DNA of 29,554 nucleotides from an archaeon (GCA_021806865.1 JAKAPU010000014.1:1-29554); one strand, 5' to 3'. Positions 1 through 8,962 are shown, numbered from the stretch's first letter. The notes: a model not told the origin generated them from the sequence alone. Translations and numbers: made by a program.

Positions 1-157
1 CTCTTATCACATTAGCAAGTCCAAACTTTCCAGATTGCTTTTCGCATAACAGCGGAATAAGCTTTAGTCCGTGCATTTTCTTGTATTTCGTTAGTTCAAT
101 GCTATTGAAGATGTCGCATGGACGAGCTTGCGTTTCAGTAACGAGTTCCAGTCTCAT
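1..157 (-). CDS. Unidentified protein, N-terminal 52 residues only (runs off left edge)
   Basis: An open frame reads leftward from an ATG at 157 to the window edge without a stop. It begins MRLELVTETQARPCDIF and contains a second conserved-looking stretch, HGLKLIPLLCEKQSGKF. The composition looks like a folded soluble protein and there is no signal peptide. The family is not recognised. Its ATG lies 96 bases from the preferred gcvT start and the two genes are divergent, which is a normal archaeal arrangement. It also argues against extending gcvT upstream to the TTG at 128, because the two would then overlap. The gene is visible only because the frame stays open to the edge; its real length and function need the flanking sequence. 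Confidence 0.6.
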   Translation of the reverse strand, partial: MRLELVTETQARPCDIFNSIELTKYKKMHGLKLIPLLCEKQSGKFGLANVIR

Positions 158-253
158 GTTAAAGCTATAGGAATCTGCAATACAAGCAAGCCGTCTGCAC
201 AAGATCTCCTAACGCTAATTAGTGCGAAAATGATGCAATACGTTGCCGCGGAA

Positions 254-1405
254 ATGGCTAACAGATCGCATCTCTATCAATTTCATCTCCAATACGGAAA
301 GATCACCGACTTTGCCGGCTTCGATATGCCGCTATGGTACACGAGCATTATCGACGAACACATGGCGGTGCGAAACGCAGCAGGTTTGTTCGACGTTTCC
401 CACATGGGTAGAATTTCCATAACTGGCAACAGGGCAACAGATTTCTTGGATTATCTTCTCCCAACCTTCGTAGCCAATGTTGAGAATGGAAGAGCTTTCT
501 ATTCGGTCGTGTGCAAAGAGAACGGAGGAATAATAGACGACACGGTCACAAACAAAATCGATTCAGCCCACTACATCATGGTCGTGAATGCAGCAAATCG
601 GGAGAAAGATCTGAACTGGATAAGAACGATAGCTGAGAAGTTTGACGTCTCAATTTCAGACCAATCGAATTTCTCATCTCTGATTGCATTGCAGGGACCA
701 ATTTCAAAGTCGATTCTTCAGAGAATCGCTGATGTTGACCTGTCTGCCGTCAAAAAATTTCACTTCGCGGAGTGCAAGATAGATGGAGAAGAATGTCTAG
801 TGTCCAGAACTGGCTACACAGGAGAAGACGGGTTTGAAATCCTCGTGTATGATTCTCCAATTGAGAATCCCGTGTCCACCGTCAGAATTTGGCAGAAAAT
901 CCTTGATCTAGGTCATAATGTCGGGCTGCTACCTTGCGGCCTCGGAGCAAGAGACTCGCTCCGGCTCGAAGCAGGTATGTGTCTATATGGACAAGACATC
1001 GATGAAACGACTAGCCCAATAGAAGGATCGCTCGAAAGCGTTGTCCAGCTTGAAAAGAGCGTTGACTTTGTGGGAAGAGCGACGATGGAATCGCAGATAA
1101 AGAGTGGCGTCAAGAGAAAGAGGATCGCCTTCTCAATGTTCGAAACAGGGATCCCAAGACGCGGACATGACGTGATATACGCCAGTAGGAAAGTCGGCAG
1201 CGTGACTTCTGGAAGCTTCTCGCCTCTTCTGAAGAAGGGAATAGGAATGGCCTACTTGCCCACAGAGATCTCTAATCTCGGAAACAAGATGTGGATCAGA
1301 GTTAGGGGATCAGACAAACTTGCCGAAGTAGTCAAGACTCCATTCTACGACACAACATTGTACGGTTCGAGGCGTAAGATCGCACCGACGAATGCACATC
1401 CATAG
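254..1405 (+). CDS. gcvT: Aminomethyltransferase, T-protein of the glycine cleavage system
   Basis: GcvT transfers the methylene group from the aminomethyl-lipoyl arm of GcvH to tetrahydrofolate and releases ammonia. The protein matches the family over its whole length: the N-terminal FAGFDMPLWYTSI and FDVSHMGR segments, NGGIIDD, VVNAANREKD, SRTGYTGEDGFE, LGARDSLRLEAGM-LYGQD-DE, and a C-terminal barrel with TSGSFSP. The frame extends upstream to a TTG at 128, but family members start a few residues before the FAGF motif. The ATG at 254 gives the usual length (383 residues); an AT-rich box at 215-221 would put transcription start near 244, excluding the ATGs at 230 and 233. It is followed 51 bases later by gcvH, so the two are probably co-expressed. 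The P-protein and lipoyl enzymes are not in the window. Confidence 0.95.
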   Translation: MANRSHLYQFHLQYGKITDFAGFDMPLWYTSIIDEHMAVRNAAGLFDVSHMGRISITGNRATDFLDYLLPTFVANVENGRAFYSVVCKENGGIIDDTVTNKIDSAHYIMVVNAANREKDLNWIRTIAEKFDVSISDQSNFSSLIALQGPISKSILQRIADVDLSAVKKFHFAECKIDGEECLVSRTGYTGEDGFEILVYDSPIENPVSTVRIWQKILDLGHNVGLLPCGLGARDSLRLEAGMCLYGQDIDETTSPIEGSLESVVQLEKSVDFVGRATMESQIKSGVKRKRIAFSMFETGIPRRGHDVIYASRKVGSVTSGSFSPLLKKGIGMAYLPTEISNLGNKMWIRVRGSDKLAEVVKTPFYDTTLYGSRRKIAPTNAHP

Positions 1406-1456
1406 TTCAGTTTTTATCCAGCCATACTGCGAAGAAGTTAAGGAGCTATACGTAGG

Positions 1457-1867
1457 ATGAGCGAGAAAAAGTCTTACGAATCACCAGAGGGATACTATTA
1501 CACGAAAGATCATGAGTGGATCAAGATCACTGGCGCAACCGTCCTTGTCGGGATTACCGACTATGCCGCTAAGATGCTCAACGACATTGTCTACGTGAAC
1601 CTGCCACAAGCTGGTACTGTGCAGAAATCCAAAGACGTTTTCGGTCAGGTTGAATCCGTGAAAACTGTGTCCGACATGTTCATGCCAGTCACTGGCAAGG
1701 TGCTCAAGGTCAACTCGAAGCTTGCGCAGACTCCAGAACTTGTATCAAACTCACCATATGCAGACGGGTGGATGCTCGAAGTTCAGCCTACGAATCTTGA
1801 GAAGGAAAAGGAACAACTTCTAGACGCTAAGGCATACAAGCAATATATTGAGACCCTAGAAGAATAG
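1457..1867 (+). CDS. gcvH: Glycine cleavage system H protein (lipoyl carrier)
   Basis: GcvH carries the lipoyl arm that shuttles the aminomethyl group between the P, T and L proteins. The 136-residue length is normal. The family signature is clear: YTKDHEWI near residue 16, GITDYAAKMLNDIVYVNLP, and the lipoylation site VESVKTVSD with the acceptor lysine at residue 69. The C-terminal part has NSKL, NSPYADGWMLEVQP and a final helix. An AGGAG motif at 1441-1445 lies 11 bases before the ATG, so a Shine-Dalgarno-led start within a gcvT-gcvH transcript is plausible. A TATA-like TTTTTATCC near 1410 could also give it its own promoter. Confidence 0.97.
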   Translation: MSEKKSYESPEGYYYTKDHEWIKITGATVLVGITDYAAKMLNDIVYVNLPQAGTVQKSKDVFGQVESVKTVSDMFMPVTGKVLKVNSKLAQTPELVSNSPYADGWMLEVQPTNLEKEKEQLLDAKAYKQYIETLEE

Positions 1868-1908
1868 CATTGCTTTATTGACAGAAGACTTATACGGCCT
1901 TTTCGAAG

Positions 1909-4287
1909 ATGAAGGTCTTCCAGATGTCAATCAAAGGATCGCTCTCAAACCTAAAGTCGATCTTCTATCGACCAGCAATGTCGAGGCGAAGCGCGACTAT
2001 CCTTCTTGCAATGGCGCTGGTGTTCGTCGTCGCCATCATTATGAGAATTTTTCCAGCAAAGTACGGCTGGTATCTGAACGAGTTTGACCCATACTGGGAC
2101 TATTACGCTTCATTGCACGTGGTCACTCTCGCGCAGCAGCACGGACTTTACTATGCTTTGTTCAATACCCCCGCGAACTGCGGTCCCGCCGTCCTCACAG
2201 CATGTCACGACCAGCAGGGATACTTTTTCTGGCACGACATCAGAACTTGGTATCCTTACGGCAGAAATGTGGCCGCGACGAGCCAAGTCGGGCTCGAACT
2301 GACGGGAGCGTTCTTGTATCTCTTCGTAAACTCTGTCCTGCACGTTCCTGTCGGATACTATGACTTTCTCGTATTCCTTCCAGTGCTTTTCGGGTCGCTC
2401 ACAACGATCGCGCTGTACTACCTTGTGAAGAAAATAACAAACAGTGCAGGAGGAATATTTGCTGCCCTACTATTCGCTGTATCTCCACCGATCCTAGAAA
2501 GAGGAAACCTCGGCTGGTTCAAGTCCGAGCCTCTTTCGCTACTGCTTTCTACGATTGGTGCGTACGTGTTTCTCTCAATCTACAATAGCAAGGTTTCGCC
2601 TCGCGGTGTTCTTGCCAGAGGATTGCTCGCAGGTCTACTCTTCGGCTACTCCATAATCTCCTGGGGAGGCGGAGATCAATTTGTGCTTGTCTTTGGTCTA
2701 ATCTTCCTTATCGCTCCGTTTGTGAAGAGCGTAGATCTTCAAAGAACAGTCCAAAGCGGCGCGCTCGTGGTCGGGGCCATGCTTCTTGTTTCTGCTATAA
2801 CCCCGCGCCCTGGCCCGAGCATTGTCACAGACATTATCGGAATATCGCTCATGGCGAGCTGGCTTTTCGGTTTCCTTGCATACCTTCTGAAGAAGTACGG
2901 CGACCCGCTGGCTTACTACAGGAACCTTGTGAAGGTACTACTCACTCTGATTTTTGGCGGACTGATTGCCGTCTCGTTCGGTCTCGTCGGCAGTATCTCG
3001 GGAAGATACATAACCGTGATCTATTCAGCGTATAGAACAGGTAACCCGCTCATCCAATCGGTCGCAGAGCAGTTCGTGCCAACCGGAGCGAACTTTTTCT
3101 CCGACTATGCAATTGTCATTCTGCTTGCAGGCTTTGGAGCCTACATCGCATTCAGGCGAAGATCCATCGAGGCAGTTTTCGGACTCATTCTTGGCATCAC
3201 GGGAGTTTACGTTGCATCCTCGTTCTCCAGGCTCATGGTTTATTCGACAATTGCGCTCGCGATCTTGGGAGCGATTGGGCTTGTTGAGCTTGCCGAGGCA
3301 GTCCTGAGGCCCACGGTTTCTACGGTAAGCAGGAAGAAGACCAGAATCTACGAGGCAAGGAGCGAGGTGAAAGTGATATTCTCTGTTGTCATGATCATAC
3401 TAATTGCCTTGCCAGTATTCGTGCCACCCAACGTAAACTATGCTACTCAAGGATACCAGCTTTCTTCATCCGGATGGTTCTCGGCAGCAAACGTGCCGGT
3501 GAGCATTGCAAACGGCGGAACCGCTTTCACCACCAGTAGCACAGACTGGTTCCAGGCATTCCAATGGATGAGGCAGACTTCGCCTAACACAACGATCGTG
3601 TCATGGTGGGACTATGGTTATTGGACCGCGGTCATGGGGAATGTTACGTCGCTAGCTGACAACGCGACAGTCAATGAGACCCAAATTTCACTAATCGGTC
3701 GTGTTTTGGTTTCGGATCCGCATACCTCGCTGCAGATACTTGCAAACGAGCTTCACCATCCCGACTACCTCTTGATCTTTATCGCAGGTTATCGGTTCGC
3801 TCCTTCCACTCAGGCACCGAGCCAACTGTACTACATGCTCACAGTTCCTACGCCTTATCCCCAGCCAGCTGGAGGCGATGAATCAAAGAAGCAGTGGTTC
3901 ATCAGAATTGGGAATGTAACGTGCGGTTGTCTTGAGGAAACTACAGGACCTAGAGCTCTAATGCACAGCGACGACTTTACTCCTACCCAGTATTTCTGGG
4001 CAAACTCAACTCTTGGTCGACTAATCCCGCTTCAACCAATCGGCATCTACTACAACCCGGTGAATCCGTCTCAAACAGCTTCCAATTACAATCAGACTAT
4101 AACGCAAGGAGTAGGCGGAATCCAAGCGGGCTATACGCAACTATACAGCTACCAGGTGAAATATCCTGCCGGAAATGCAAGTGCCCCATTCCAGCTTGCA
4201 TTCGAGTCAAACAGCCTTCCAGGCACAGGTCAAGGACTGTTCACCACTGTATTGATCTATAAGATCAACTACAATGCTACGTTCTGA
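1909..4287 (+). CDS. aglB: Oligosaccharyltransferase, STT3/AglB family
   Basis: This membrane enzyme transfers lipid-linked glycans onto Asn-X-Ser/Thr sequons of exported proteins. At 792 residues it has the family layout: a first membrane helix around residues 28-48, then the first extracytoplasmic loop with the catalytic metal-binding DxD-type motif (FDPYWDYY, Asp60), a block of about a dozen membrane helices to roughly residue 500, and a soluble C-terminal domain. The diagnostic WWDYG motif is at residues 566-570, in SWWDYGYWTAVMGN. The start is either 1909 or the ATG at 1924; a box CTTATAC at 1889-1895 suits a transcript starting near 1918 and so the second ATG, but the evidence is thin. 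It stands 41 bases after gcvH with no functional link. Likely targets include exported proteins such as the Ser/Thr-rich binding protein encoded nearby. Confidence 0.95.
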   Translation: MKVFQMSIKGSLSNLKSIFYRPAMSRRSATILLAMALVFVVAIIMRIFPAKYGWYLNEFDPYWDYYASLHVVTLAQQHGLYYALFNTPANCGPAVLTACHDQQGYFFWHDIRTWYPYGRNVAATSQVGLELTGAFLYLFVNSVLHVPVGYYDFLVFLPVLFGSLTTIALYYLVKKITNSAGGIFAALLFAVSPPILERGNLGWFKSEPLSLLLSTIGAYVFLSIYNSKVSPRGVLARGLLAGLLFGYSIISWGGGDQFVLVFGLIFLIAPFVKSVDLQRTVQSGALVVGAMLLVSAITPRPGPSIVTDIIGISLMASWLFGFLAYLLKKYGDPLAYYRNLVKVLLTLIFGGLIAVSFGLVGSISGRYITVIYSAYRTGNPLIQSVAEQFVPTGANFFSDYAIVILLAGFGAYIAFRRRSIEAVFGLILGITGVYVASSFSRLMVYSTIALAILGAIGLVELAEAVLRPTVSTVSRKKTRIYEARSEVKVIFSVVMIILIALPVFVPPNVNYATQGYQLSSSGWFSAANVPVSIANGGTAFTTSSTDWFQAFQWMRQTSPNTTIVSWWDYGYWTAVMGNVTSLADNATVNETQISLIGRVLVSDPHTSLQILANELHHPDYLLIFIAGYRFAPSTQAPSQLYYMLTVPTPYPQPAGGDESKKQWFIRIGNVTCGCLEETTGPRALMHSDDFTPTQYFWANSTLGRLIPLQPIGIYYNPVNPSQTASNYNQTITQGVGGIQAGYTQLYSYQVKYPAGNASAPFQLAFESNSLPGTGQGLFTTVLIYKINYNATF

Positions 4288-4435
4288 AGCCATTTCGATT
4301 AGTTAGGCAATAATTGCGAAAGTAATTGGAATTGTTCTGAAGTCCGTTGCAATCAATCCACTACCGCATTTCGCATGTTGGTCGTCAGAATCTATTGTTG
4401 AAAAGGCCACCAAACGAGATTCTTTGTCTGAATGA

Positions 4436-4903
4436 CTAAAACTGGCCTATGCGAGAAGAAATGAAGTCACAGACGCGCTGTGGATCTGGAACATCGTCAA
4501 GCTGTTCAGCTGCGCCACCACCCAAGACGCGTACGCTACCACGGCCGCTGTTCAACATAATGTAAACACTGCCGCAGTTGAACTTTTTTGCCAGAATTCC
4601 CTGTGCCACGGATATATCGATAATGTTGCGATAATCAATTGTAGTCGTTCCACCTCTGATTCTCTTGATGGTAAGTTCTTCCTCCCTTAGTTCGTATCTT
4701 GCCATTTGCTTTATTGCTGCAAATGCTATGAGCAGTCCGAAAGAAATAGCTAAGAAAATCAGATAATTAGAGAAATTAGACGGACCGACGTTCAAGAACA
4801 ACGAGAAAACAGCTATTGCGAGAATGCCCTTCACAAGGGTCTTTGCAACTGCCGGTCGCAGAACTAGCATACCATTGCCGTCAGTAGAGCCAGCAGGAGA
4901 CAT
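4436..4903 (-). CDS. Membrane-anchored PH-domain protein (bPH2/DUF304-like)
   Basis: A 155-residue protein with two membrane helices (about residues 22-40 and 46-64) followed by a beta-rich domain. The pattern YELREEELTIKRIRGGTTTIDYRNI, then ISVAQGILAKKFNCGSVYI, is the layout of bacterial/archaeal PH-like domains of the bPH2 (DUF304, YdbS-type) family: a strand, a turn with an isoleucine-tyrosine pair, and a helix/strand naming the membrane-proximal face. The role of such proteins is mostly unknown. Its start overlaps the end of the oligopeptide-transporter ATPase gene by 23 bases, so it is translated from the same mRNA. That position suggests, but does not show, a membrane-associated accessory role for the importer. 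Its stop faces aglB across a 148-base convergent gap that holds no gene. Confidence 0.7.
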   Translation of the reverse strand: MSPAGSTDGNGMLVLRPAVAKTLVKGILAIAVFSLFLNVGPSNFSNYLIFLAISFGLLIAFAAIKQMARYELREEELTIKRIRGGTTTIDYRNIIDISVAQGILAKKFNCGSVYIMLNSGRGSVRVLGGGAAEQLDDVPDPQRVCDFISSRIGQF

Positions 4904-5837
4904 CTTCTTCGACTACTTTCCGAGCTGGTGGCTCCATTGTCTTGCATTTGTCCATGACGTAAGGACAGCGTGGGTGAAATCTGCAACCACTTGGCACATT
5001 TATCAAGCTCGGAACTTCACCTTTAGGAGGTTCTATTTTTTTTCTATCCAGTGTCGGCACCGACTTCAGCAATGCTTGAGTATACGGATGCTTCGGATTG
5101 TCCATAACCTCATCAGTCGGACCGATCTCAACTATCTGACCTGCATACATAGTCGCCACTCTGTCTGATATATATCTTGCAACAGCGATATTATGAGTGA
5201 TGAACAAATAGGAAAAGTTGTACTCATTTCGAAGAGCCACAAGCAGGTTTAGGACTTGTGATTGTACAGAAGCGTCAAGCGCAGAAGTAGGTTCATCCAA
5301 GACAATCAACTTTGGACTGGATATGATTGCGCGAGCAACTGCAATTCTTTGCCTTTGACCTCCAGAGAGATCCCTGGGACGGCGCTCTGCAAAGTTTGAA
5401 TCTAATCCTACACTCGACATTACGCCTTCGAATCGAGAATCTCTTTGTTCTTTAGTCAATCCTAACTTCATAAGGGGCTCGGTGACTATCCCCTTGACAG
5501 TCCCACGTGGATCTAAGCTTTCGTACGGATTTTGAAATACCATTTGAACCTCTCTACGAACAGATTTCTTGTTGCCCTTTTCGACCTTTTGACCAGAAAA
5601 ATAAATTTCTCCTATTGTGGGAGTTTCGAGCGTCGCCAACATTCGTCCTAGCGTAGTCTTCCCCGAACCACTCTCTCCCACTAGGCCCAGAACCTCACCT
5701 ACTCTTATGTCAATATTGATGTCATCAACTGCTCTAACGATAGGTGATTTTTGCCGCAGAAGTGTTTCCAGTAGTCCGGTTTTCGTGGCCTTGAAGTATT
5801 TCTTCAGCCCTTTTGTTTCTATCAAAGGCTCATCCAT
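4881..5837 (-). CDS. Oligopeptide/dipeptide ABC transporter ATPase (OppF/DppF type)
   Basis: One of two ATPase subunits that power peptide import. Numbered from the longer GTG/ATG frame (start 5864, 327 residues), the Walker A motif GESGSGKT is at 63-70, the ABC signature LSGGQRQR at 166-173, Walker B LIVLDE at 186-191 and the switch histidine in THNIAVA. The C-terminal oligo_HPY domain ends with cysteines 294, 300, 307 and 324. The ATG at 5837 is preferred: it overlaps the upstream ATPase by 8 bases and has an AGGTG ribosome-binding motif 8 bases before it. The ATG at 5864 would overlap by 35. The gene is fourth of the permease-ATPase block and is followed by the PH-domain gene with a 23-base overlap. 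Substrate cannot be told from sequence. Confidence 0.95.
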   Translation of the reverse strand: MDEPLIETKGLKKYFKATKTGLLETLLRQKSPIVRAVDDINIDIRVGEVLGLVGESGSGKTTLGRMLATLETPTIGEIYFSGQKVEKGNKKSVRREVQMVFQNPYESLDPRGTVKGIVTEPLMKLGLTKEQRDSRFEGVMSSVGLDSNFAERRPRDLSGGQRQRIAVARAIISSPKLIVLDEPTSALDASVQSQVLNLLVALRNEYNFSYLFITHNIAVARYISDRVATMYAGQIVEIGPTDEVMDNPKHPYTQALLKSVPTLDRKKIEPPKGEVPSLINVPSGCRFHPRCPYVMDKCKTMEPPARKVVEEDVSCWLY

Positions 5838-6822
5838 ACAAGAAACACCTGACTTCGTCGTCATCCATCCTTGTCACTCCAGGTGATCTGACATGGCAAA
5901 CATCCATGACACGCGGACACCTAGGATGAAATCGGCAACCTTCAGGAGGAGAAATCATGTCCGGTGGAGAACCAGCAATCGCGTTTAGCCTTCCCTGCCT
6001 CTTCGTTGTTCTGGGGATGCTCGCGATCAATGCTTCTGAATAAGGATGTAAAGCACTCTTCACTATCTCGTCAGTTGGTGCCGATTCTATAACTTCCCCA
6101 GCATACATTACAACCATTCGGTCAGAAATGCTGTGCGCGACATTGATATCATGCGTAATGAAAATGATGGACATATTGTATTCTCGTTGCAATTCGCGCA
6201 TCAATTCCATCACCTGGGCTTGTATAGTGACATCAAGAGCAGATGTCGGCTCATCGGCTATCATAAGCTTGGGCCGCATCAGTAGACCCATTGAAATCAC
6301 CACTCGTTGAATTTGCCCTCCTGAAAGTTCATGCGGATATCTCGAGATGATTTTTTCAGGATCCGGCATTCTGACATCGCTTAGCTTTTGAATTGCTTCG
6401 TTCCGAGCTTTGTCAGAGTCGAAGTGTTTGCCCTCCTGTTTGCACCTAGACTTGATTGCTTCCATCATCTGGACGTCGACTCGTTTAACCGGGTTCAGAG
6501 TATTCAACGGATCTTGGAAGATCATGAAAGCCGAACTTCCGCGTACATTCCGGACTGCTCTCTCGCTCATGCCTACCATGTCCTTTCCGTCCAAAATAAG
6601 TGATCCAGACTGGTAGTAACCATTTGGTGGCAAGAGTCTCACTATAGCTAGGCCAAGAGTGGACTTTCCACTTCCGCTCTCGCCAACGATCGATACACTT
6701 TCACCGCGTCGAACTCTGAAATTCACCGAATTGAGTGACTTTAACGGCCCATAGACAGTTCTATACACAACTGTGAGATTCTCAACTCTAACGATATCAT
6801 CCTGCTCTGACGGAGGAGACAT
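5830..6822 (-). CDS. Oligopeptide/dipeptide ABC transporter ATPase (OppD/DppD type)
   Basis: Partner ATPase of the peptide importer, 330 residues. Walker A GESGSGKS is at 47-54, the Q-loop at FQDPLNTLNP, the signature LSGGQIQR at 166-173, Walker B LMIADE at 186-191, and THDINVA carries the switch histidine. The C-terminal oligo_HPY domain has cysteines 296, 302, 309 and 326 with exactly the same spacing as its partner (C-x5-C-x6-C-x16-C). The ATG abuts the stop of the permease upstream with no spacer, so the genes are translationally linked. OppD-type ATPases normally pair with an OppF-type ATPase, as here. Confidence 0.95.
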   Translation of the reverse strand: MSPPSEQDDIVRVENLTVVYRTVYGPLKSLNSVNFRVRRGESVSIVGESGSGKSTLGLAIVRLLPPNGYYQSGSLILDGKDMVGMSERAVRNVRGSSAFMIFQDPLNTLNPVKRVDVQMMEAIKSRCKQEGKHFDSDKARNEAIQKLSDVRMPDPEKIISRYPHELSGGQIQRVVISMGLLMRPKLMIADEPTSALDVTIQAQVMELMRELQREYNMSIIFITHDINVAHSISDRMVVMYAGEVIESAPTDEIVKSALHPYSEALIASIPRTTKRQGRLNAIAGSPPDMISPPEGCRFHPRCPRVMDVCHVRSPGVTRMDDDEVRCFLYG

Positions 6823-7821
6823 CTAGTAGCTCATACGCCCGCCAATTAGATCTTGCAACCGATCCCCAACCAAAGTAAACGCAATCACTACAATCGCGAT
6901 TAAGAGTCCAGGAATGATGGCCCACCACCATTCCGCGGGAAAGAACCCCAAACCACTTGATGATTCCGCACCCCATTCTGGGTAGTTGAAGGAGATTCCG
7001 ATTCCAAGAAAGGCAAGCGTCGAGTACGTCAGAATGACAGTACCTAAATCGAGAGTGGCATAAGCGATGATAGGGTCTATTGAATTTGGAATGATGTGCT
7101 TGAGCAGGATCCTGAACGATCCAGCGCCACTAAGCTTCGACGATTCTACGTACCCCTTCTGCCTGAGTGTAAGTGCCTGGCCTCTAAAGAATCTCGCGTA
7201 TGTTGGCCACCAGACTATTATGAGAGCATACAACAGAGACGTGAAACCCGGTCCCATTAAGACTGACACAGTAATGGCCAAAATCAAAGCTGGGAGAGAA
7301 AGAAAAGCATCAGTGGCACGCATAATTACTTCATCGATCCAACCACCATAGTAGCCAGAGGCTGAACCGAGCAGCATACCAATTATTATGGCGCTTCCTA
7401 CTATTACGATTGGAGCCTCGGCGTCATGAGGTGTCGCATAGAGGAGGCGGGAAAAAATACTCTGCCCTTGATAGTTGGTCCCAAAAATCAAATTCGGAAA
7501 CTGGTTTAGTGAAGGTGGAAGCAGCTTCTGTCCGAAATTTAGAGCGAAGGGATTGGATGGAATTAGCATCCACCCGTAAGCTTCATGATGGAATAACGTG
7601 GCAATCTCTTGCATTATTGCTTCCACAAACGCCCAAACGAGAAACACGATGATCATAACCAAGCCGACAAGTGCTGGCTTATCTCTTGCGAAGAATTTGA
7701 AATAGAAGGATAGACTTCCACTCGGCTCACTCTTCGATTGTTCAGTGCTACTTGCATCTGACATTACTGTTGCCATTATCGGCTTTCGCCTAACATGGTC
7801 GAAAAGAGACTTGAACATCAT
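6823..7821 (-). CDS. Oligopeptide/dipeptide ABC transporter permease (OppC/DppC type)
   Basis: Inner-membrane permease of the peptide importer, 332 residues. A cytoplasmic N-terminal tail of about 48 residues is followed by a first membrane helix (about 50-70), a loop of roughly 65 residues and five further helices. The EAA-type ATPase-contact loop is seen around residues 226-250 (ESSKLSGAGSFRILLKHIIP), and the C-terminal part has FLGIG and GDRLQDLI, typical of OppC. The first ATG lies one base before the stop of the upstream permease; methionines 2, 16 and 20 are alternative starts. It forms the transmembrane heterodimer with the OppB-type protein. Confidence 0.95.
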   Translation of the reverse strand: MMFKSLFDHVRRKPIMATVMSDASSTEQSKSEPSGSLSFYFKFFARDKPALVGLVMIIVFLVWAFVEAIMQEIATLFHHEAYGWMLIPSNPFALNFGQKLLPPSLNQFPNLIFGTNYQGQSIFSRLLYATPHDAEAPIVIVGSAIIIGMLLGSASGYYGGWIDEVIMRATDAFLSLPALILAITVSVLMGPGFTSLLYALIIVWWPTYARFFRGQALTLRQKGYVESSKLSGAGSFRILLKHIIPNSIDPIIAYATLDLGTVILTYSTLAFLGIGISFNYPEWGAESSSGLGFFPAEWWWAIIPGLLIAIVVIAFTLVGDRLQDLIGGRMSY

Positions 7822-7822
7822 A

Positions 7823-8896
7823 TCAGGTGAGCCTCACTCTAGGATCAGCTACAGCGTAAAGAAGATCTGCTATGAGATTTGCTGCAACTACGGAGAAACC
7901 AATAATCACTGTAAAAGCAAGGATGGCAGGATAATCCAAGTTATACACGGCATTTACCGTGAAGTAACCCATGCCATGGTATGCAAACACATCCTCTATT
8001 ACGACTGCACCACCGGCTGCGAATGCAAAAGTGAGCGCAACCAATGTGATTATAGGAATTATGGCATTCCTAAATGCAGTTCCCCAAACCACTTTCCGTT
8101 TGCTCAATCCTTTCATGTAGGCTAACTTGACATAATCCCTATCCAGCGCGTCAATCATTGACGCCCTCGTTAGCCTAGTGATTAGACCGAAACCGATGAT
8201 TGCTACCGAAGCTGCAGGCAGAATAAGATGCCGGGCTGCACTGTAGAGATAGATCCAATTGCCAGCCATTAAGGCATCGAGCAAAGGCGCTCCAGTAACA
8301 GCAGGTGGACTCGACAGGGTGGGGTTAACGACGCCAGTTGCTGGCAGAAGATTCAGCCAGTACGCGAAGATAAGCTGCAAAAGGAACCCAACTAGAAACA
8401 CAGGAGTCGACCAAGTTGTCAAGTAAATAGCTTTCACACCATAATCAGCGGTTCTATTCCGGTTCGCTGCGGCAATAGCTCCCGTATATATTCCAATTAG
8501 CACACCAAGAATCTGACCCACTATCACTAGTTCAAGAGTTATAGGAAGGTACTCTCGCAATACTTCTATCTCTGGAATATGGTAGATGGTGTCTGTCCCT
8601 AGATTACCGTGCAACAAATTAGAAACGTATGTGAAGAACTGTACCCAGAGTGGTTGGTCAAGCCCATATTGTTTGATCGTTAATTCAAGTATAGCCGGAG
8701 GGGCTCTGGGATTTGGGGCATAAATCCTCGCGAGCATGACAGGGTCTGGGAGAATTATGTGAATAAGCGAAAAAACGAGTGCAACCAAGAGAACGATTGT
8801 TATGACCGCATTGATTGCTCTTCTAGTTACGTATAGTGCTATGTTAGATACCAAATCTAGATTCCAAATCCAGGAGTCTATCCGCGACTTGTGCAA
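7823..8896 (-). CDS. Oligopeptide/dipeptide ABC transporter permease (OppB/DppB type)
   Basis: Permease partner with six membrane helices. Family markers include YVTRRAINAV at the first helix, QYGLDQPLWVQFFTYV with the downstream NLLHGNLGTD, an EAA loop around YVKLAYMKGLSKRKVV, and FRNAIIPI. The frame can be extended to a TTG at 8920, but an AATATAAT box at 8920-8927 sits about 27 bases before another in-frame TTG at 8896. That is the spacing of a leaderless archaeal transcript, so 8896 is preferred (357 residues). This gene therefore seems to have its own promoter, separate from that of the binding protein upstream. One base separates it from the next permease. Confidence 0.93.
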   Translation of the reverse strand: MHKSRIDSWIWNLDLVSNIALYVTRRAINAVITIVLLVALVFSLIHIILPDPVMLARIYAPNPRAPPAILELTIKQYGLDQPLWVQFFTYVSNLLHGNLGTDTIYHIPEIEVLREYLPITLELVIVGQILGVLIGIYTGAIAAANRNRTADYGVKAIYLTTWSTPVFLVGFLLQLIFAYWLNLLPATGVVNPTLSSPPAVTGAPLLDALMAGNWIYLYSAARHLILPAASVAIIGFGLITRLTRASMIDALDRDYVKLAYMKGLSKRKVVWGTAFRNAIIPIITLVALTFAFAAGGAVVIEDVFAYHGMGYFTVNAVYNLDYPAILAFTVIIGFSVVAANLIADLLYAVADPRVRLT

Positions 8897-8919
8897 TGAG
8901 TGACTAGTCGCACACTGCA

Positions 8920-8927
8920 ATTATATT
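8920..8927 (-). promoter_or_regulatory. TATA-like box of the permease-ATPase unit
   Basis: The minus strand reads AATATAAT here, about 27 bases before the TTG at 8896. Together with the hairpin and T-run at 8963-8998 it suggests that permease and ATPase genes are transcribed separately from the binding protein, which would allow the binding protein to be made in larger amounts. Confidence 0.5.
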
Positions 8928-8962
8928 GTTCAAGCAAACTCATCTTCCTCTAAATGAATCAT

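Noticed and set aside
4288..4435. Convergent gap between aglB and the PH-domain gene
   Set aside because: Only very short repeats such as GCAATAATTGC are present; no gene or convincing terminator.
4824..5168. 114-residue plus-strand frame
   Set aside because: Antisense shadow of the transporter ATPase and PH-domain genes.
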